64,000 nucleotides of DNA from Limisalsivibrio acetivorans (GCF_000421105.1 NZ_ATWF01000002.1:372001-436000); one strand, 5' to 3'; counted from the first letter of the stretch, positions 36,647 to 45,688 are shown. Program-made: numbers and translations. The notes: a model not told the origin generated them from the letters alone.

Positions 36647-36896
36647 GGATTGAAAGCACCTCTTCGGGCTTCATATCTGCTTCTATTTCAATGGTTTTAT
36701 ATCTGGACATCGCACCGGAAACGATACTCACCGAGGATTTCGACAAACCAAGGGTTTTGGATACATATTTAATAACGGCCTTATTCGCAGCACCCTCCAC
36801 AGGGGGAGCAGCTATCTTAATCTTCGGTACTCCGTCGAACTCTCCGACGTATCCATTCTTTTTTGAACCGGGCTGGACATAGATTGAGATTCTCAT
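36627..36896 (-). CDS. DUF167 (YggU-like) protein
   Basis: This 89-aa small protein has the DUF167 signature VQPGSKKNGYVGEFDG, then IKIAAPPVEGAANKAVIKYVSKTLG and VSGAMSRYKTIEI. It is conserved in bacteria and eukaryotes without a defined role. Confidence 0.9.
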   Translation of the reverse strand: MRISIYVQPGSKKNGYVGEFDGVPKIKIAAPPVEGAANKAVIKYVSKTLGLSKSSVSIVSGAMSRYKTIEIEADMKPEEVLSILRGREG

Positions 36897-36997
36897 CCAG
36901 AGGAGCTTAGAACAAAACAGTTCCGTTTACAAGACCCGCAAAAAGTTGTACGATTCACACCAAAGAAGGGCTTGGAGCCCTGTTCAGGAGGATATAT

Positions 36998-38002
36998 ATG
37001 AAAGTATCGGTTATCGGAGCGACAGGCTACACAGGATTCGAACTGGTTAAGATCCTTCGCCGTCACCCCGGTTTCGAGATCGCCGATCTCACAAGCGACA
37101 GCAGTGCAGGGGAGACATACTCCTCAATCTACCCATCCCTGAGGGGCGTTGTGGATAATAAACTGGTCCCTAACGATTTCTCCGCTGTGGCAAACCGATG
37201 CGATGCAGTATTCCTCTGCCTCCCCCATGCCGCCTCACAGGAGGCCGCAAACTTCTTCCACTCCAGCGGTAAGAAGGTTGTGGATCTCAGTGCGGACTTC
37301 CGTGTCAGGGACAAAGAGACCTACGAAACAACCTACGGTGTTGAGCACAAATACCCTGAGCTACTCGAAAAGGCCGTTTACGGCATACCGGAGATCTACA
37401 CCGAAGAGCTGAAATCAGCCGATATGATAGCAAACCCCGGATGCTACCCCACATCGGTGATAACACCCCTCTTCCCCCTCCTCAAGAAAGGGCTGGTTCA
37501 GAAGGATTTCATCATTGCGGACAGTAAGTCCGGCGTTTCCGGTGCGGGTAAGAAGCCTTCCTCAAAGACCCATTTCTGTGAGGTAGATGAGGATTTTAAG
37601 CCCTACGGTGTCTTCTCCCACAGGCACAATCCTGAGATAAACCATATCCTCTCAAGGGCTTCGGAAGATACCGAGGTAACCTTCACCCCCCATCTTTTAC
37701 CAGTAATTAGAGGTATCGAAACCACCATCTACCTCAAGTCCGAGGTAAATGAGGAGCGGCTCAGGGAGTGCATAAAGGAATACTACAGCGGCAGAGCCTT
37801 CGTCCGCTTCATTGAGGACGGTTCCGCACCCTCCCTTGCCGGCATAAAGGATACGAACTTCATAGATATCGCCCTCTTCAAGAAGGGTGACATGGTCATT
37901 ATTGTCAGCTGTCTCGATAACCTTATTAAAGGTGCGAGCGGCATGGCTGTACAGAACCTTAATATAGCGGCGGGTCTGGAAGAAACCGCCGGACTGATAT
38001 AG
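36998..38002 (+). CDS. argC: N-acetyl-gamma-glutamyl-phosphate reductase
   Basis: This 334-aa NADPH-dependent reductase of arginine synthesis has a Rossmann motif GATGYTGFEL and the catalytic Cys149 in NPGCYPTS. The segments SGVSGAGKKPS and HRHNPEI, which line the active site, are also present. AGGAGG lies seven bases upstream. A small hairpin AGGGCT-TGG-AGCCCT at 36967-36981 abuts the ribosome-binding site. It is followed by argJ after 9 bp. Confidence 0.96.
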   Translation: MKVSVIGATGYTGFELVKILRRHPGFEIADLTSDSSAGETYSSIYPSLRGVVDNKLVPNDFSAVANRCDAVFLCLPHAASQEAANFFHSSGKKVVDLSADFRVRDKETYETTYGVEHKYPELLEKAVYGIPEIYTEELKSADMIANPGCYPTSVITPLFPLLKKGLVQKDFIIADSKSGVSGAGKKPSSKTHFCEVDEDFKPYGVFSHRHNPEINHILSRASEDTEVTFTPHLLPVIRGIETTIYLKSEVNEERLRECIKEYYSGRAFVRFIEDGSAPSLAGIKDTNFIDIALFKKGDMVIIVSCLDNLIKGASGMAVQNLNIAAGLEETAGLI

Positions 38003-38011
38003 GAGATTATC

Positions 38012-39211
38012 ATGGAACATATAAAAGGCGCAGGCGTATGTACGCCCCTCGGCTTCACAGCCTCAGCGGTATCCGCTGATATCAAAGGAAACGGTAAAAA
38101 CAGGAACGACTTCACCCTGCTGTACTCCGAGGTTCCGTTCAGAGCATCCGCCATATTCACAAAAAACAGGTTCAAGGCCGCTCCCCTCCTCTACTGCCAG
38201 GAAGTTATGGGCAAGGGGAAGGAATACTACGGCATTGCGGTTAACAGCGGCAACGCAAACGCATGTACAGGTGAAGCGGGTCTTGAGGACTGCAGGACCA
38301 TAGCCGCCGCCCTTGAGGCTGAAATAGGCGTTCCCTACGGAAGCATTCTCCTCAACTCCACGGGTGTTATCGGCGTTCCGCTCCCCGTCGACAGGATGGT
38401 CGAAAAGACCGGCGAGCTTGTGGATGAACTGGATTCTTCCCAGTCCGACCTGTTCGCCGAAGCTATCATGACCACAGATTCCGTAAGCAAGGAATACTCT
38501 GTCCTGGTGGAAACGGATAACGGAGCATACGTCGTAGCCGGAGCCGCCAAGGGCGCAGGCATGATCGCACCCGGCATGGCAACAATGCTGGCATTCATAA
38601 CCACCGATGCCATGGTTAATCAGGATCTCCTGGATGAGTCTATCAAGGAAGCGGCCGAGGATTCCTTCAACTCCATCACCGTTGACGGCGATATGAGCAC
38701 GAACGATTCTGTCTACCTCTTCTCCAACGGCATGAGCGGAATCATCCCTAATAGGGACGAGTTCAAAGCCGCCGTGCTAAGGGTTTGTCTCGAACTGGCA
38801 AAGATGATCGTACGTGACGGCGAAGGTGCAACAAAGCTCTGCGAGGTTAATGTTAAGGGAGCAAAAAGCCCGGAGGATGCAGAGATACTGTCCTTCGCCC
38901 TTGCCAATTCACCCCTCTTCAAAACAATGCTCCACGGTGAAGACCCGAACTGGGGAAGAATCATGGCCACCATCGGCGCAAGCCGTGTTAACTGCGAGCA
39001 GGGTGAAGTGGATATTTACTTCGAGGACCTCAAATACGTCGAAGGTGGACTGCTTATCAACCCTGAACTCGAATCAAAAGCGGCAGAGATTATGAAGCAG
39101 GACGAACTTACGATAACCATTGACCTCAATGCAGGCTCCGACGCCCGCAAGGTGTACACCTGCGACCTCACAAGGGAGTATATCGCCATAAATGCCGATT
39201 ACCGCAGTTAA
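38012..39211 (+). CDS. argJ: Bifunctional glutamate N-acetyltransferase/ornithine acetyltransferase
   Basis: This 399-aa enzyme of cyclic arginine synthesis has the self-cleavage site PGMATMLAFI, with Thr191 as nucleophile of the beta chain. It also has NSGNANACTG and GEDPNWGRI (about residue 310), both typical. It recycles acetyl groups from acetylornithine to glutamate. It forms an operon with argC. The other arginine genes are not in the window. Confidence 0.95.
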   Translation: MEHIKGAGVCTPLGFTASAVSADIKGNGKNRNDFTLLYSEVPFRASAIFTKNRFKAAPLLYCQEVMGKGKEYYGIAVNSGNANACTGEAGLEDCRTIAAALEAEIGVPYGSILLNSTGVIGVPLPVDRMVEKTGELVDELDSSQSDLFAEAIMTTDSVSKEYSVLVETDNGAYVVAGAAKGAGMIAPGMATMLAFITTDAMVNQDLLDESIKEAAEDSFNSITVDGDMSTNDSVYLFSNGMSGIIPNRDEFKAAVLRVCLELAKMIVRDGEGATKLCEVNVKGAKSPEDAEILSFALANSPLFKTMLHGEDPNWGRIMATIGASRVNCEQGEVDIYFEDLKYVEGGLLINPELESKAAEIMKQDELTITIDLNAGSDARKVYTCDLTREYIAINADYRS

Positions 39212-39291
39212 TGCGAAAGAGTATGTGGCGCATAAGCGCAAGACAAATATGTTAGTGACTTATTTCTAATATGATTATGTATGGAAAAGAC

Positions 39292-39327
39292 TTAAGGGGT
39301 GCTTTTTAGGAACAAACCACCCCTTAA
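39292..39327. repeat. Perfect 10-bp inverted repeat downstream of argJ
   Basis: TTAAGGGGTG (39292-39301) pairs with CACCCCTTAA (39318-39327) around a 16-nt loop. There is no T-run on the plus strand and only a short one on the minus strand. It may end argJ transcription weakly. Confidence 0.5.
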
Positions 39328-39416
39328 CAACCCCTCAAAAACTCCTTTATCTATCTGAATATTTTTCCGTCCATGAAAGCTTATGCTAATCATGCAAATA
39401 AGGTTGCTACTCAACA

Positions 39417-39590
39417 GGCTTCCAGGGATGGAAGCCCTGAAGGCGAAGCTGAATTGAGCTCTGCCCAATTCACGAAGCCGGAAGTGCGAGAGGGCAAGGT
39501 CTCCTTGCCCGAACAGCAATGGAATTTCCATGGACGGGAAATTCCATAAATCAAATTAGCCAGGGAAATTCTCAGGATGATGAATTTCCC
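39417..39590. repeat. Cluster of five hairpins between argJ and flagellin
   Basis: Five inverted repeats lie in 174 bp. GGCTTCCA/TGGAAGCC has a GGGA loop (39417-39436). TGAATTG/CAATTCA is at 39450-39472. GGGCAAGG/CCTTGCCC has a 3-nt loop (39492-39510). TGGAATTTCC/GGAAATTCCA is at 39520-39546. GGGAAATT/AATTTCCC is at 39563-39590. No convincing reading frame uses this DNA. It is either a structured RNA or a dispersed intergenic repeat. The remaining parts of the 39212-39666 gap show nothing else. Confidence 0.6.
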
Positions 39591-39600
39591 AGATAAATAA

Positions 39601-39626
39601 AAAGGCGGCCCCGAAAGGCCGCCCTT
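39601..39626 (-). terminator. Flagellin 1 terminator
   Basis: GGCGGCC pairs with GGCCGCC around CCGAAA, with a T-run on the minus strand, 41 bp after the flagellin stop. Confidence 0.9.
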
Positions 39627-39666
39627 TTTATATGTATTAAGTTTACTGACTTGTCCCTTTTGAACC

Positions 39667-42102
39667 TTATCCGAGAAGCTGCAGTGCAAGCTGGGGAAGC
39701 TGGTTCGCCTGAGAAAGCATAGCCACGTTTGCCTGAGACAGGATCTGGTTCTTAGTGAACTTCGCCATCTCATCGGCAACATCAAGGTCACGAATCCTTG
39801 ATTCGGCTGCAGTCAGGTTCTCTCTGGCAGTGTCGAGTCCTACCATGGTGTACTCAAGTCTGTTGATCTGAGAACCGATGGTCGCTCTAACTCCGGAAAC
39901 TCTCTCAAGTGCCTTATCAAGCTTAGTGATGGACTCCTGAGCAAGCTCCTGGTCTACCATGTAAACATCGTCTATACCGAGTGCCTTAGTGTTAATCTCG
40001 GGGATGTTTGCAAGAACTGTCTGACCTTCGTTAGCACCGATCTGCATTTCCATGGCGTTGTCCACAAGGTGAAGCTTGATGTCTTCGGTTTCGCCTGTGG
40101 CGCTGAAGTTCATCGTTCTGTCACCCTGGTCCCAGCTGATATCGAGGCCGACGCTGCTGTCTACCTTAACATCAACACCCTGGATTACATCTCTGAGTGT
40201 GAAGTCGTTAACCGTATCGGAGCCTACTGTTTTACCAGTGTGTGCATCGGTAACCTTAACGTTAAGCTCACTGTTCTCGCCTTCCTGGATAGTTGCAAGG
40301 CTGAGTCCATCGATGAGTGCCTGGTCTCCGATGAAGGAGAGTCCGCTGTCCTCACCAAGCTTAGCAGTCTGGATTACGAATGTACCTGTCACAGCTTCGT
40401 TGGAGTTCGCAATGGTATCACCGCTCGCCACATAGTTTACAAGGTTGTTGTTAACATCTGTAGCTTCTGAGCTGGTGTCTACGCCTGCGCCCATACCGAG
40501 CTGATTTGAGATAGCATCTGTAAGCTTCTGCTCGAAGTCTGCAACTGTGTCGTAGCCTTCAAGGTAGATGGTAGCTTCCTTGCCGTTACCGAAAACTGTA
40601 AGCTCCTGAGTGTTATCGAAGAGGTTACGTCCGTCATCGGTGGTGAATCTGGCGATATCCTTAAGCATTGTTGTGGAAGTAGCTGCTTCTCCGCCGCCAA
40701 CAACCTCAACGTTGAAGTCGCCTGTGGAAGTCTTGCCTGCATCACTGCTGTGGTCGCTGTCCTGCTCTTTGAAGTTAAGAACCATGCTACCCACATCAAG
40801 GTTGCCTGTTTCGCCGTTAAGCTCTGCGTAGTGTACGCTCACGTTGTTGTAGTCGATTGTGGAATCGCCGTTATCGTGAGTTGTCAGTGAGCTTGCGCCG
40901 GTGAATATAAGTGAGGGACCTGTCTGGTTCTGAGGTCCGCCGGAAACCTGAACTGTACCACCACCTGAGGATGAGAAGTTCGCAGTTTCCACACCCCTTG
41001 AGAGGCTGAAGAGTACCTTGTCACCACTCTGGATAGTACCTGTGTTGGATACGTTGAGGGTAACGGAAAACTCAATTGAAGCATCATCATTGTTTTTGAA
41101 TGAGTCAGCCGCGTCACCGCCTGCTGCTGTATCAGTTCTGATGGTAACTGCTCCGCCTGAGGTTGAATAGGAACTTACTGTCTGCCAGTCGCTCACTTCA
41201 CCGGTCTTGGCATCTACGAAACGTAAGCGGAAGTCGCCGCCCGCACTTGTGCCGCCGGAGAACTTGGAGAGTGACTCAACTTCGATATAACCGGAAGCAG
41301 AACCGGAAGTGGAAAGAGTTACATCTGTTACGAGGAACTCTGAACCGGACTGCTCATAGTAACCGAGTGTGCTCATACCTGATGCCACAGTTGCCGCAGT
41401 CTCACCGGAGCTTACTGTTACTGAGAAATAAGCTGTACCGGTTTTGGGCATAGTAGTGGGCTCGCTGACGAAGGTTACGTTAGTTTCGTTTGCACTAGCG
41501 CCGCCGCCTGTAACTATCTGAGCACCGATGGCGTCTTCGTTAAGGGTCATAACGTCTGACTTGTAAACAAAGTTTTTACCGGGATCAACTGTAACGTTAA
41601 GATTGTAGTTACCTTCTGCAACTTTATTCTTAACAGTTACGTCGATGTTGTCCTTGTCGGATGACCAAAGAGCTGTTGCGTCACCGTTAAGGAGCTTCTT
41701 AGTGTTGAATTCAGTGGATGTAGCAATACGATCGATCTCTGTCTTGAGCTGTTCCACCTCTTTCTGGATTTCGCGGCGGTCGTTTGTGGTGTAAACACCG
41801 TTACCCGCCTGAACTGCAAGCTCTCTCATCCTTTGAACCATGTTCTGGATGTTCTGCAGTCCGCCTTCAGCAGTTTGAAGAAGTGATATACCGTCCTGGG
41901 CGTTGAGTGAAGCTCTCTTAAGACCGCTAATCTGGCCCCTGAGTTTTTCAGAAATTGCAAGACCTGATGCGTCGTCGGAAGCGCTGTTGATCCTCAATCC
42001 GCTGGACAGCTTCTCAAGTGAATCTGCTACAGCATTGTTTGTTTGACCCAGGTATCTCTGAGCCGTAAGTGAAGGGATGTTGTTGTTGATATACATTGCC
42101 AT
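39667..42102 (-). CDS. Flagellin 1, long form (811 aa)
   Basis: The N-terminal D0/D1 domain (about residues 1-165) has [20 protein letters not shown] and [21 protein letters not shown]. The C-terminal D1/D0 (about 715-811) ends [12 protein letters not shown]. Between them is a Ser/Thr/Gly-rich domain of about 550 residues, making this far longer than the usual 280-500. That outer domain is a natural target for O-glycosylation by the adjacent island. It is transcribed from a sigma28 promoter through a leader with an attenuator and a GGA hairpin. It is very similar to flagellin 2 and of exactly equal length. Confidence 0.96.
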   Translation of the reverse strand: MAMYINNNIPSLTAQRYLGQTNNAVADSLEKLSSGLRINSASDDASGLAISEKLRGQISGLKRASLNAQDGISLLQTAEGGLQNIQNMVQRMRELAVQAGNGVYTTNDRREIQKEVEQLKTEIDRIATSTEFNTKKLLNGDATALWSSDKDNIDVTVKNKVAEGNYNLNVTVDPGKNFVYKSDVMTLNEDAIGAQIVTGGGASANETNVTFVSEPTTMPKTGTAYFSVTVSSGETAATVASGMSTLGYYEQSGSEFLVTDVTLSTSGSASGYIEVESLSKFSGGTSAGGDFRLRFVDAKTGEVSDWQTVSSYSTSGGAVTIRTDTAAGGDAADSFKNNDDASIEFSVTLNVSNTGTIQSGDKVLFSLSRGVETANFSSSGGGTVQVSGGPQNQTGPSLIFTGASSLTTHDNGDSTIDYNNVSVHYAELNGETGNLDVGSMVLNFKEQDSDHSSDAGKTSTGDFNVEVVGGGEAATSTTMLKDIARFTTDDGRNLFDNTQELTVFGNGKEATIYLEGYDTVADFEQKLTDAISNQLGMGAGVDTSSEATDVNNNLVNYVASGDTIANSNEAVTGTFVIQTAKLGEDSGLSFIGDQALIDGLSLATIQEGENSELNVKVTDAHTGKTVGSDTVNDFTLRDVIQGVDVKVDSSVGLDISWDQGDRTMNFSATGETEDIKLHLVDNAMEMQIGANEGQTVLANIPEINTKALGIDDVYMVDQELAQESITKLDKALERVSGVRATIGSQINRLEYTMVGLDTARENLTAAESRIRDLDVADEMAKFTKNQILSQANVAMLSQANQLPQLALQLLG

Positions 42103-42109
42103 GATTATA

Positions 42110-42141
42110 CCTCCGTGTTTTCATGTCCGGCGTCCTTGCCG
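42110..42141 (-). promoter_or_regulatory. Possible CsrA site: GGA hairpin plus RBS, flagellin 1
   Basis: On the transcript CGGC-AAGGAC-GCCG (42141-42128) shows GGA in its loop. About 20 nt further lies the ribosome-binding site CGGAGG (42116-42111), a second GGA. Paired GGA sites of this kind are bound by CsrA on flagellin mRNA in other bacteria. Confidence 0.5.
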
Positions 42142-42266
42142 TTTTTGAAATTTTCTTTTTTGTTAGTTACTTAAGCTTGTTCAACAACTGTTCTAAGTCT
42201 GTATAAAATCTTACTGTATCCCGCTAAGAACACCTCCTGATCAGAAGCTGAGGCTGAATTTTGGAC

Positions 42267-42328
42267 AAAAAAAAGGCCGATGCCGGACTGGTAAGTCCAA
42301 AGACATCGGCCTGATTATTTCAGTACCT
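42267..42328 (-). promoter_or_regulatory. Leader terminator (attenuator) of flagellin 1
   Basis: The box AGGTACTGAAATAATCAG starts at 42328 on the minus strand. It runs into the stem GGCCGATG/CATCGGCC, with inner GGACT/AGTCC, and ends in eight U residues. It lies downstream of the sigma28 promoter and about 165 nt before the start codon. An almost identical arrangement precedes flagellin 2. The terminated transcript would be about 80 nt. Confidence 0.75.
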
Positions 42329-42352
42329 GCTTCTATTCTTTTGTCACAAGTA

Positions 42353-42379
42353 TTATCGTTCAGGTTTTGAAAAACTTTA
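42353..42379 (-). promoter_or_regulatory. Sigma28 (FliA) promoter of flagellin 1
   Basis: On the minus strand TAAAGTTT, an 11-bp spacer and AACGATAA match the TAAAGTTT-N11-GCCGATAA consensus at 14 of 16 positions. Confidence 0.85.
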
Positions 42380-42433
42380 GAGATCTAAACTACTGCTGTA
42401 TGATCGTTTTATCTGATTGGAAAAATTGAAGAA

Positions 42434-42458
42434 AGGGGCCGGATGAGCCCGGACCCCT
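42434..42458 (-). terminator. flaG terminator
   Basis: The stem AGGGG-CCGG pairs with CCGG-CCCCT with one bulged base. A T-rich tract follows on the minus strand, just after the flaG stop at 42470. The flagellin 1 leader element therefore is not needed to end flaG. Confidence 0.7.
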
Positions 42459-42469
42459 GAAAAAATATT

Positions 42470-42856
42470 TTAAAAAGTTTCATCATAAATCAGACCAACC
42501 ATCTCCTTGATGTTCTTGGAGAGCCTTATCGCCTCCTCGGAGGGGATCTGCTTGATGATCTTATCCTCATCCTTATCGATGAGCTTTACGATAACCTCGT
42601 TCAGCTGCTCCTCCACCTTAAACTCGCGTTTAACGTTTATGGAGCTGAGGCTTTCGTTGAGAGTCTCGACGGCGGATTCAATATCCTTCATCTGAGACTT
42701 CTCCTCTTTTTTAGACACCTTCCCGGCAGCGTCGCCGGAAGTGCTTTGGTACTTGAGCTTCTGAGCTTGCGAAACACTCTGGTTCTGCTGTCCTCTTGCT
42801 CCGCTGCCGCTGTCAGGTGCATTTGTCTGGTTATAGTAAGTTCCTATCTCAACCAT
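42470..42856 (-). CDS. flaG: FlaG-family flagellar protein
   Basis: This 128-aa protein has a Ser/Gln-rich N-terminal 60 residues. The FlaG domain follows, with LNESLSSINVKREFKVEEQLNEVIVKLIDKDEDKIIKQIPSEEAI and closing KNIKEMVGLIYDE in parts. FlaG proteins influence filament length. It starts 71 bp after flagellin 2 and is probably cotranscribed with it. Confidence 0.9.
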   Translation of the reverse strand: MVEIGTYYNQTNAPDSGSGARGQQNQSVSQAQKLKYQSTSGDAAGKVSKKEEKSQMKDIESAVETLNESLSSINVKREFKVEEQLNEVIVKLIDKDEDKIIKQIPSEEAIRLSKNIKEMVGLIYDETF

Positions 42857-42927
42857 GCTACACCTACCTTGTAATTAACCGACCCGGCGGGAGGGGTCAG
42901 CCCTCCCCTGTCCGGACGGAATGGTTA

Positions 42928-45363
42928 TTACCCTATCAGCTGGAGCGCAAGCTGCGGAAGTGCATTCGCCTGAGAAAGCATAGCCACGTTTGCCTGTGAG
43001 AGGATCTGATTCTTAGTGAAATCAGCCATCTCGGAGGCAATATCCAGATCCCTGATACGGGATTCTGCAGCTGTGAGGTTTTCTCTGGCGGTTTCAAGAC
43101 CGACCATTGTGTACTCCAGTCTGTTGATCTGAGCACCGATTGTCGCCCTTACACCCGAAACAGTTTCAAGAGCTTTATCAAGCTTTGTTATAGACTCCTG
43201 AGCGAGTTCCTGGTCGATCATCAGAACGTCATCGATGTTCAGTGACTTAGTGTTGATCTGAGGAATATTCGCAAGGATTGTCTGCCCTTCGTTCGCACCG
43301 ATCTGCATCTCCATGGCGTTGTCCACAAGGTGAAGCTTGATATCCTCGGAGGCGCCGCTTGCGCTGAAGGTTACCTCTCTGTTGGTGTTGTCCCAGTTGA
43401 TATCGATGCCGACATCGCTGTCTATCTCAACATCAACACCCTGGATAACATCCCTGAGAGTGAAATCGTTTACGGTGTCTGTTCCAACTGTTTTACCGGT
43501 GTGCGCATCGGTTACCTCAACGGTAAGCTCGCTGCTTTCACCTTCCTGAATTGTTGCAACACTGAGGCCGTCGATGAGTGCCTGATCCCCGATAAAGGAG
43601 AGCCTGCTGTCCTCACCGAGCTGTGCGGTCTGGATAACGAACGTACCGCCAACAGCTTCGTTGCTGTTGTCTACGGTATCAGCGTCTGTTACGTAGTTCA
43701 CAAGGTTGTTGTTAACCTCGGTGGACTCATCGCTGGTATCCGTAACAGCACCCATACCGAGACCCTTTACGATGGCATCGGTGAGCTTAGTTTCAAGGTC
43801 GGAAACCGTATCGGAACCTTCAAGATAGATTGTTGCTGAGGTTCCATTACCGTAAATGGTAAGCTCCTGAGTGTTGTCGAAGATGTTGCGTCCGTCATCG
43901 GTGGTGAACCTTGAGATATCCTTGAGCATTGTTGTGGACGTTGCCGCATCGCCGCCACCTTTAACTTCGATGTTGAAGTCGCCAGTGGTTGTCTTGCCGG
44001 CATCGCTGCTGTGGTCGCTGTCCTGCTCTTTGAAGTTAAGGGTAAGGTTACCCACATCAAGGTTGCCTGAATCGCCGTTAAGCTCTGCGTAGTAAACGCT
44101 CACGTTGTTGTAGTCGATGGTAGAATCGCCGTTGTCGTGGGTTGTAAGCGAGCTTGCACCGGTGAATATGAGTGTAGGTCCGTCTGCATTCTTAGGTCCG
44201 TCGGAGATCGATATTGTACCGCCGCCGGAGGATGAGAAATCTGCAGTTTCAACACCCCTTGAGAGGCTGAAGAGAACCTTGTCACCACTCTGGATTGTTC
44301 CAGTGTCTGAGGCGTCGAGGGTAATTGAGAACTCGATGGATGTTCCGTCGTTGTTCTTGAATGAGTCAACAGCATCGCCTCCAGCTGCTGTATCGGTTCT
44401 GATAGTTACAGCACCAGCTGTTGAGGAGTATGAGCTCACTGTCTGCCACTCGCTAACCTCACCAGTCTTGGCGTCTACGAAACGGAGACGGAAATCGCCC
44501 CCCGCACTAGTGCCGCTGGAGAACTTATCAAGTGCTTCAACTTCTACATAGCCCGATGCAGAGCCGGAAGTGGAGAGTGTTACATCTGAAACAAGGAACT
44601 CGGAACCGGACTGCTGGAAGTAGCTGAGCGTACTCATACCGGATGCAACGGTAGCTGCGGTTTCACCGGAGCTTACGGTTACTGTGAAATAGGATGTTCC
44701 GGTTTTGGGAAGACCTACGGGCTGGTCAACGAAGGTAATGTTGGTTTCGTTGGCACTAGCACCGCCCCCTGTAACGATCTGCGCACCGATGGCGTCTTCG
44801 TTGAGGGTCATAACGTCGGTCTTGTAAACGTAGTTTTTACCGGGATCAACAGTTACGTTAAGGTTGTAGTTGCCCTCGGCCACCCTTTCCTTAACAGTTA
44901 CGTCGATGTTCCCCTTATCGGACGACCAAAGGGCCGTTGCGTCACCGTTAAGGAGCTTTTTTGTGTTGAATTCAGTGGAGGAGGCGATCCTGTCTATCTC
45001 AGACTTAAGCTGCTCTACCTCTTTCTGGATCTCGCGGCGGTCGTTGGTAGTATAAACACCGTTACCAGCCTGAACAGCGAGCTCCCTCATCCTCTGAACC
45101 ATGTTCTGAATGTTCTGCAGACCGCCTTCAGCAGTCTGAAGAAGTGAAATACCGTCCTGGGCGTTCAGTGAGGCCCTTTTAAGGCCGCTAATCTGCCCTC
45201 TCAGTTTCTCTGAGATCGCAAGGCCCGATGCGTCGTCGGAAGCACTATTGATCCGCAGACCGCTGGAGAGTTTCTCGATGGAGTCAGATAACTTGCTGTT
45301 TGTCTGACCGAGATATCTCTGCGCAGTGAGCGAAGGGAGATTGTTGTTAATATACATAGCCAT
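42928..45363 (-). CDS. Flagellin 2, long form (811 aa)
   Basis: This flagellin has the same domain plan and the same length as flagellin 1. Both conserved ends are nearly identical; differences concentrate in the long Ser/Thr-rich middle (for example [12 protein letters not shown] against VQVSGGPQNQTG). It ends [18 protein letters not shown] precedes the ATG. The equal length and high identity indicate a fairly recent tandem duplication with flaG trapped between the copies. Both may be in one filament, with different promoters tuning their amounts. Confidence 0.96.
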   Translation of the reverse strand: MAMYINNNLPSLTAQRYLGQTNSKLSDSIEKLSSGLRINSASDDASGLAISEKLRGQISGLKRASLNAQDGISLLQTAEGGLQNIQNMVQRMRELAVQAGNGVYTTNDRREIQKEVEQLKSEIDRIASSTEFNTKKLLNGDATALWSSDKGNIDVTVKERVAEGNYNLNVTVDPGKNYVYKTDVMTLNEDAIGAQIVTGGGASANETNITFVDQPVGLPKTGTSYFTVTVSSGETAATVASGMSTLSYFQQSGSEFLVSDVTLSTSGSASGYVEVEALDKFSSGTSAGGDFRLRFVDAKTGEVSEWQTVSSYSSTAGAVTIRTDTAAGGDAVDSFKNNDGTSIEFSITLDASDTGTIQSGDKVLFSLSRGVETADFSSSGGGTISISDGPKNADGPTLIFTGASSLTTHDNGDSTIDYNNVSVYYAELNGDSGNLDVGNLTLNFKEQDSDHSSDAGKTTTGDFNIEVKGGGDAATSTTMLKDISRFTTDDGRNIFDNTQELTIYGNGTSATIYLEGSDTVSDLETKLTDAIVKGLGMGAVTDTSDESTEVNNNLVNYVTDADTVDNSNEAVGGTFVIQTAQLGEDSRLSFIGDQALIDGLSVATIQEGESSELTVEVTDAHTGKTVGTDTVNDFTLRDVIQGVDVEIDSDVGIDINWDNTNREVTFSASGASEDIKLHLVDNAMEMQIGANEGQTILANIPQINTKSLNIDDVLMIDQELAQESITKLDKALETVSGVRATIGAQINRLEYTMVGLETARENLTAAESRIRDLDIASEMADFTKNQILSQANVAMLSQANALPQLALQLIG

Positions 45364-45367
45364 ACTG

Positions 45368-45407
45368 TCCTCCTTGTGTGGCTTTGCTCAGTCGTCCTTG
45401 GCTGAGC
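45368..45407 (-). promoter_or_regulatory. Possible CsrA site: GGA hairpin plus RBS, flagellin 2
   Basis: On the transcript GCTCAG-CCAAGGACGA-CTGAGC (45407-45386) shows CAAGGACG in the loop, as in the flagellin 1 leader although the stem differs. The ribosome-binding site AAGGAGGAC (45376-45368) gives the second GGA about 26 nt away. Another hairpin (CCCGG/CCGGG, about 45433-45453) lies just upstream. Confidence 0.55.
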
Positions 45408-45545
45408 GTCTTTAAGCATATCTACTTGTTATTCCCGGGCGTCGAATCCGGGATAACCCTGCTTAGTAGCCTCTTGCGTCGAAAGCTTCTATGCAGAACT
45501 CCACAAAAAAGAATTAAAATCCTTCTCTAAATACACCCCCTTAAA

Positions 45546-45606
45546 CAAAAAAGACCGGATCGCCCCTATACATCTAGAAGCATCCGGTCTGATTGTTTCA
45601 GTACCT
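45546..45606 (-). promoter_or_regulatory. Leader terminator (attenuator) of flagellin 2
   Basis: The box AGGTACTGAAACAATCAG starts at 45606 on the minus strand and differs from that of flagellin 1 by one base. It leads into AGACCGGAT/ATCCGGTCT with a 21-nt loop and six U residues. No minus-strand gene lies upstream, so this terminator can only act on the flagellin leader itself (or make a small RNA). Confidence 0.75.
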
Positions 45607-45688
45607 TAGTTATTCTCTTTTCAAACCCGGCGGCTTTAATTCCCAGTAAACTCCTTTACCGGCCTCCGGATATTTTTACCTGTTATCT

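Noticed and set aside
39417-39590. CRISPR array
   Set aside because: The hairpins differ from each other in sequence and spacing; there are no identical direct repeats and no cas genes.
39292-39791. Two minus-strand frames across the hairpin cluster
   Set aside because: One runs out of the flagellin gene in another frame and both cover dense inverted repeats; composition and lack of ribosome-binding sites argue against coding.
45462-45485. Cyclic-di-GMP riboswitch before flagellin 2
   Set aside because: The leader contains GACGCAAGAGGCT, recalling part of the GEMM core, but the partner stems and the AGGGCAAACC block are absent.
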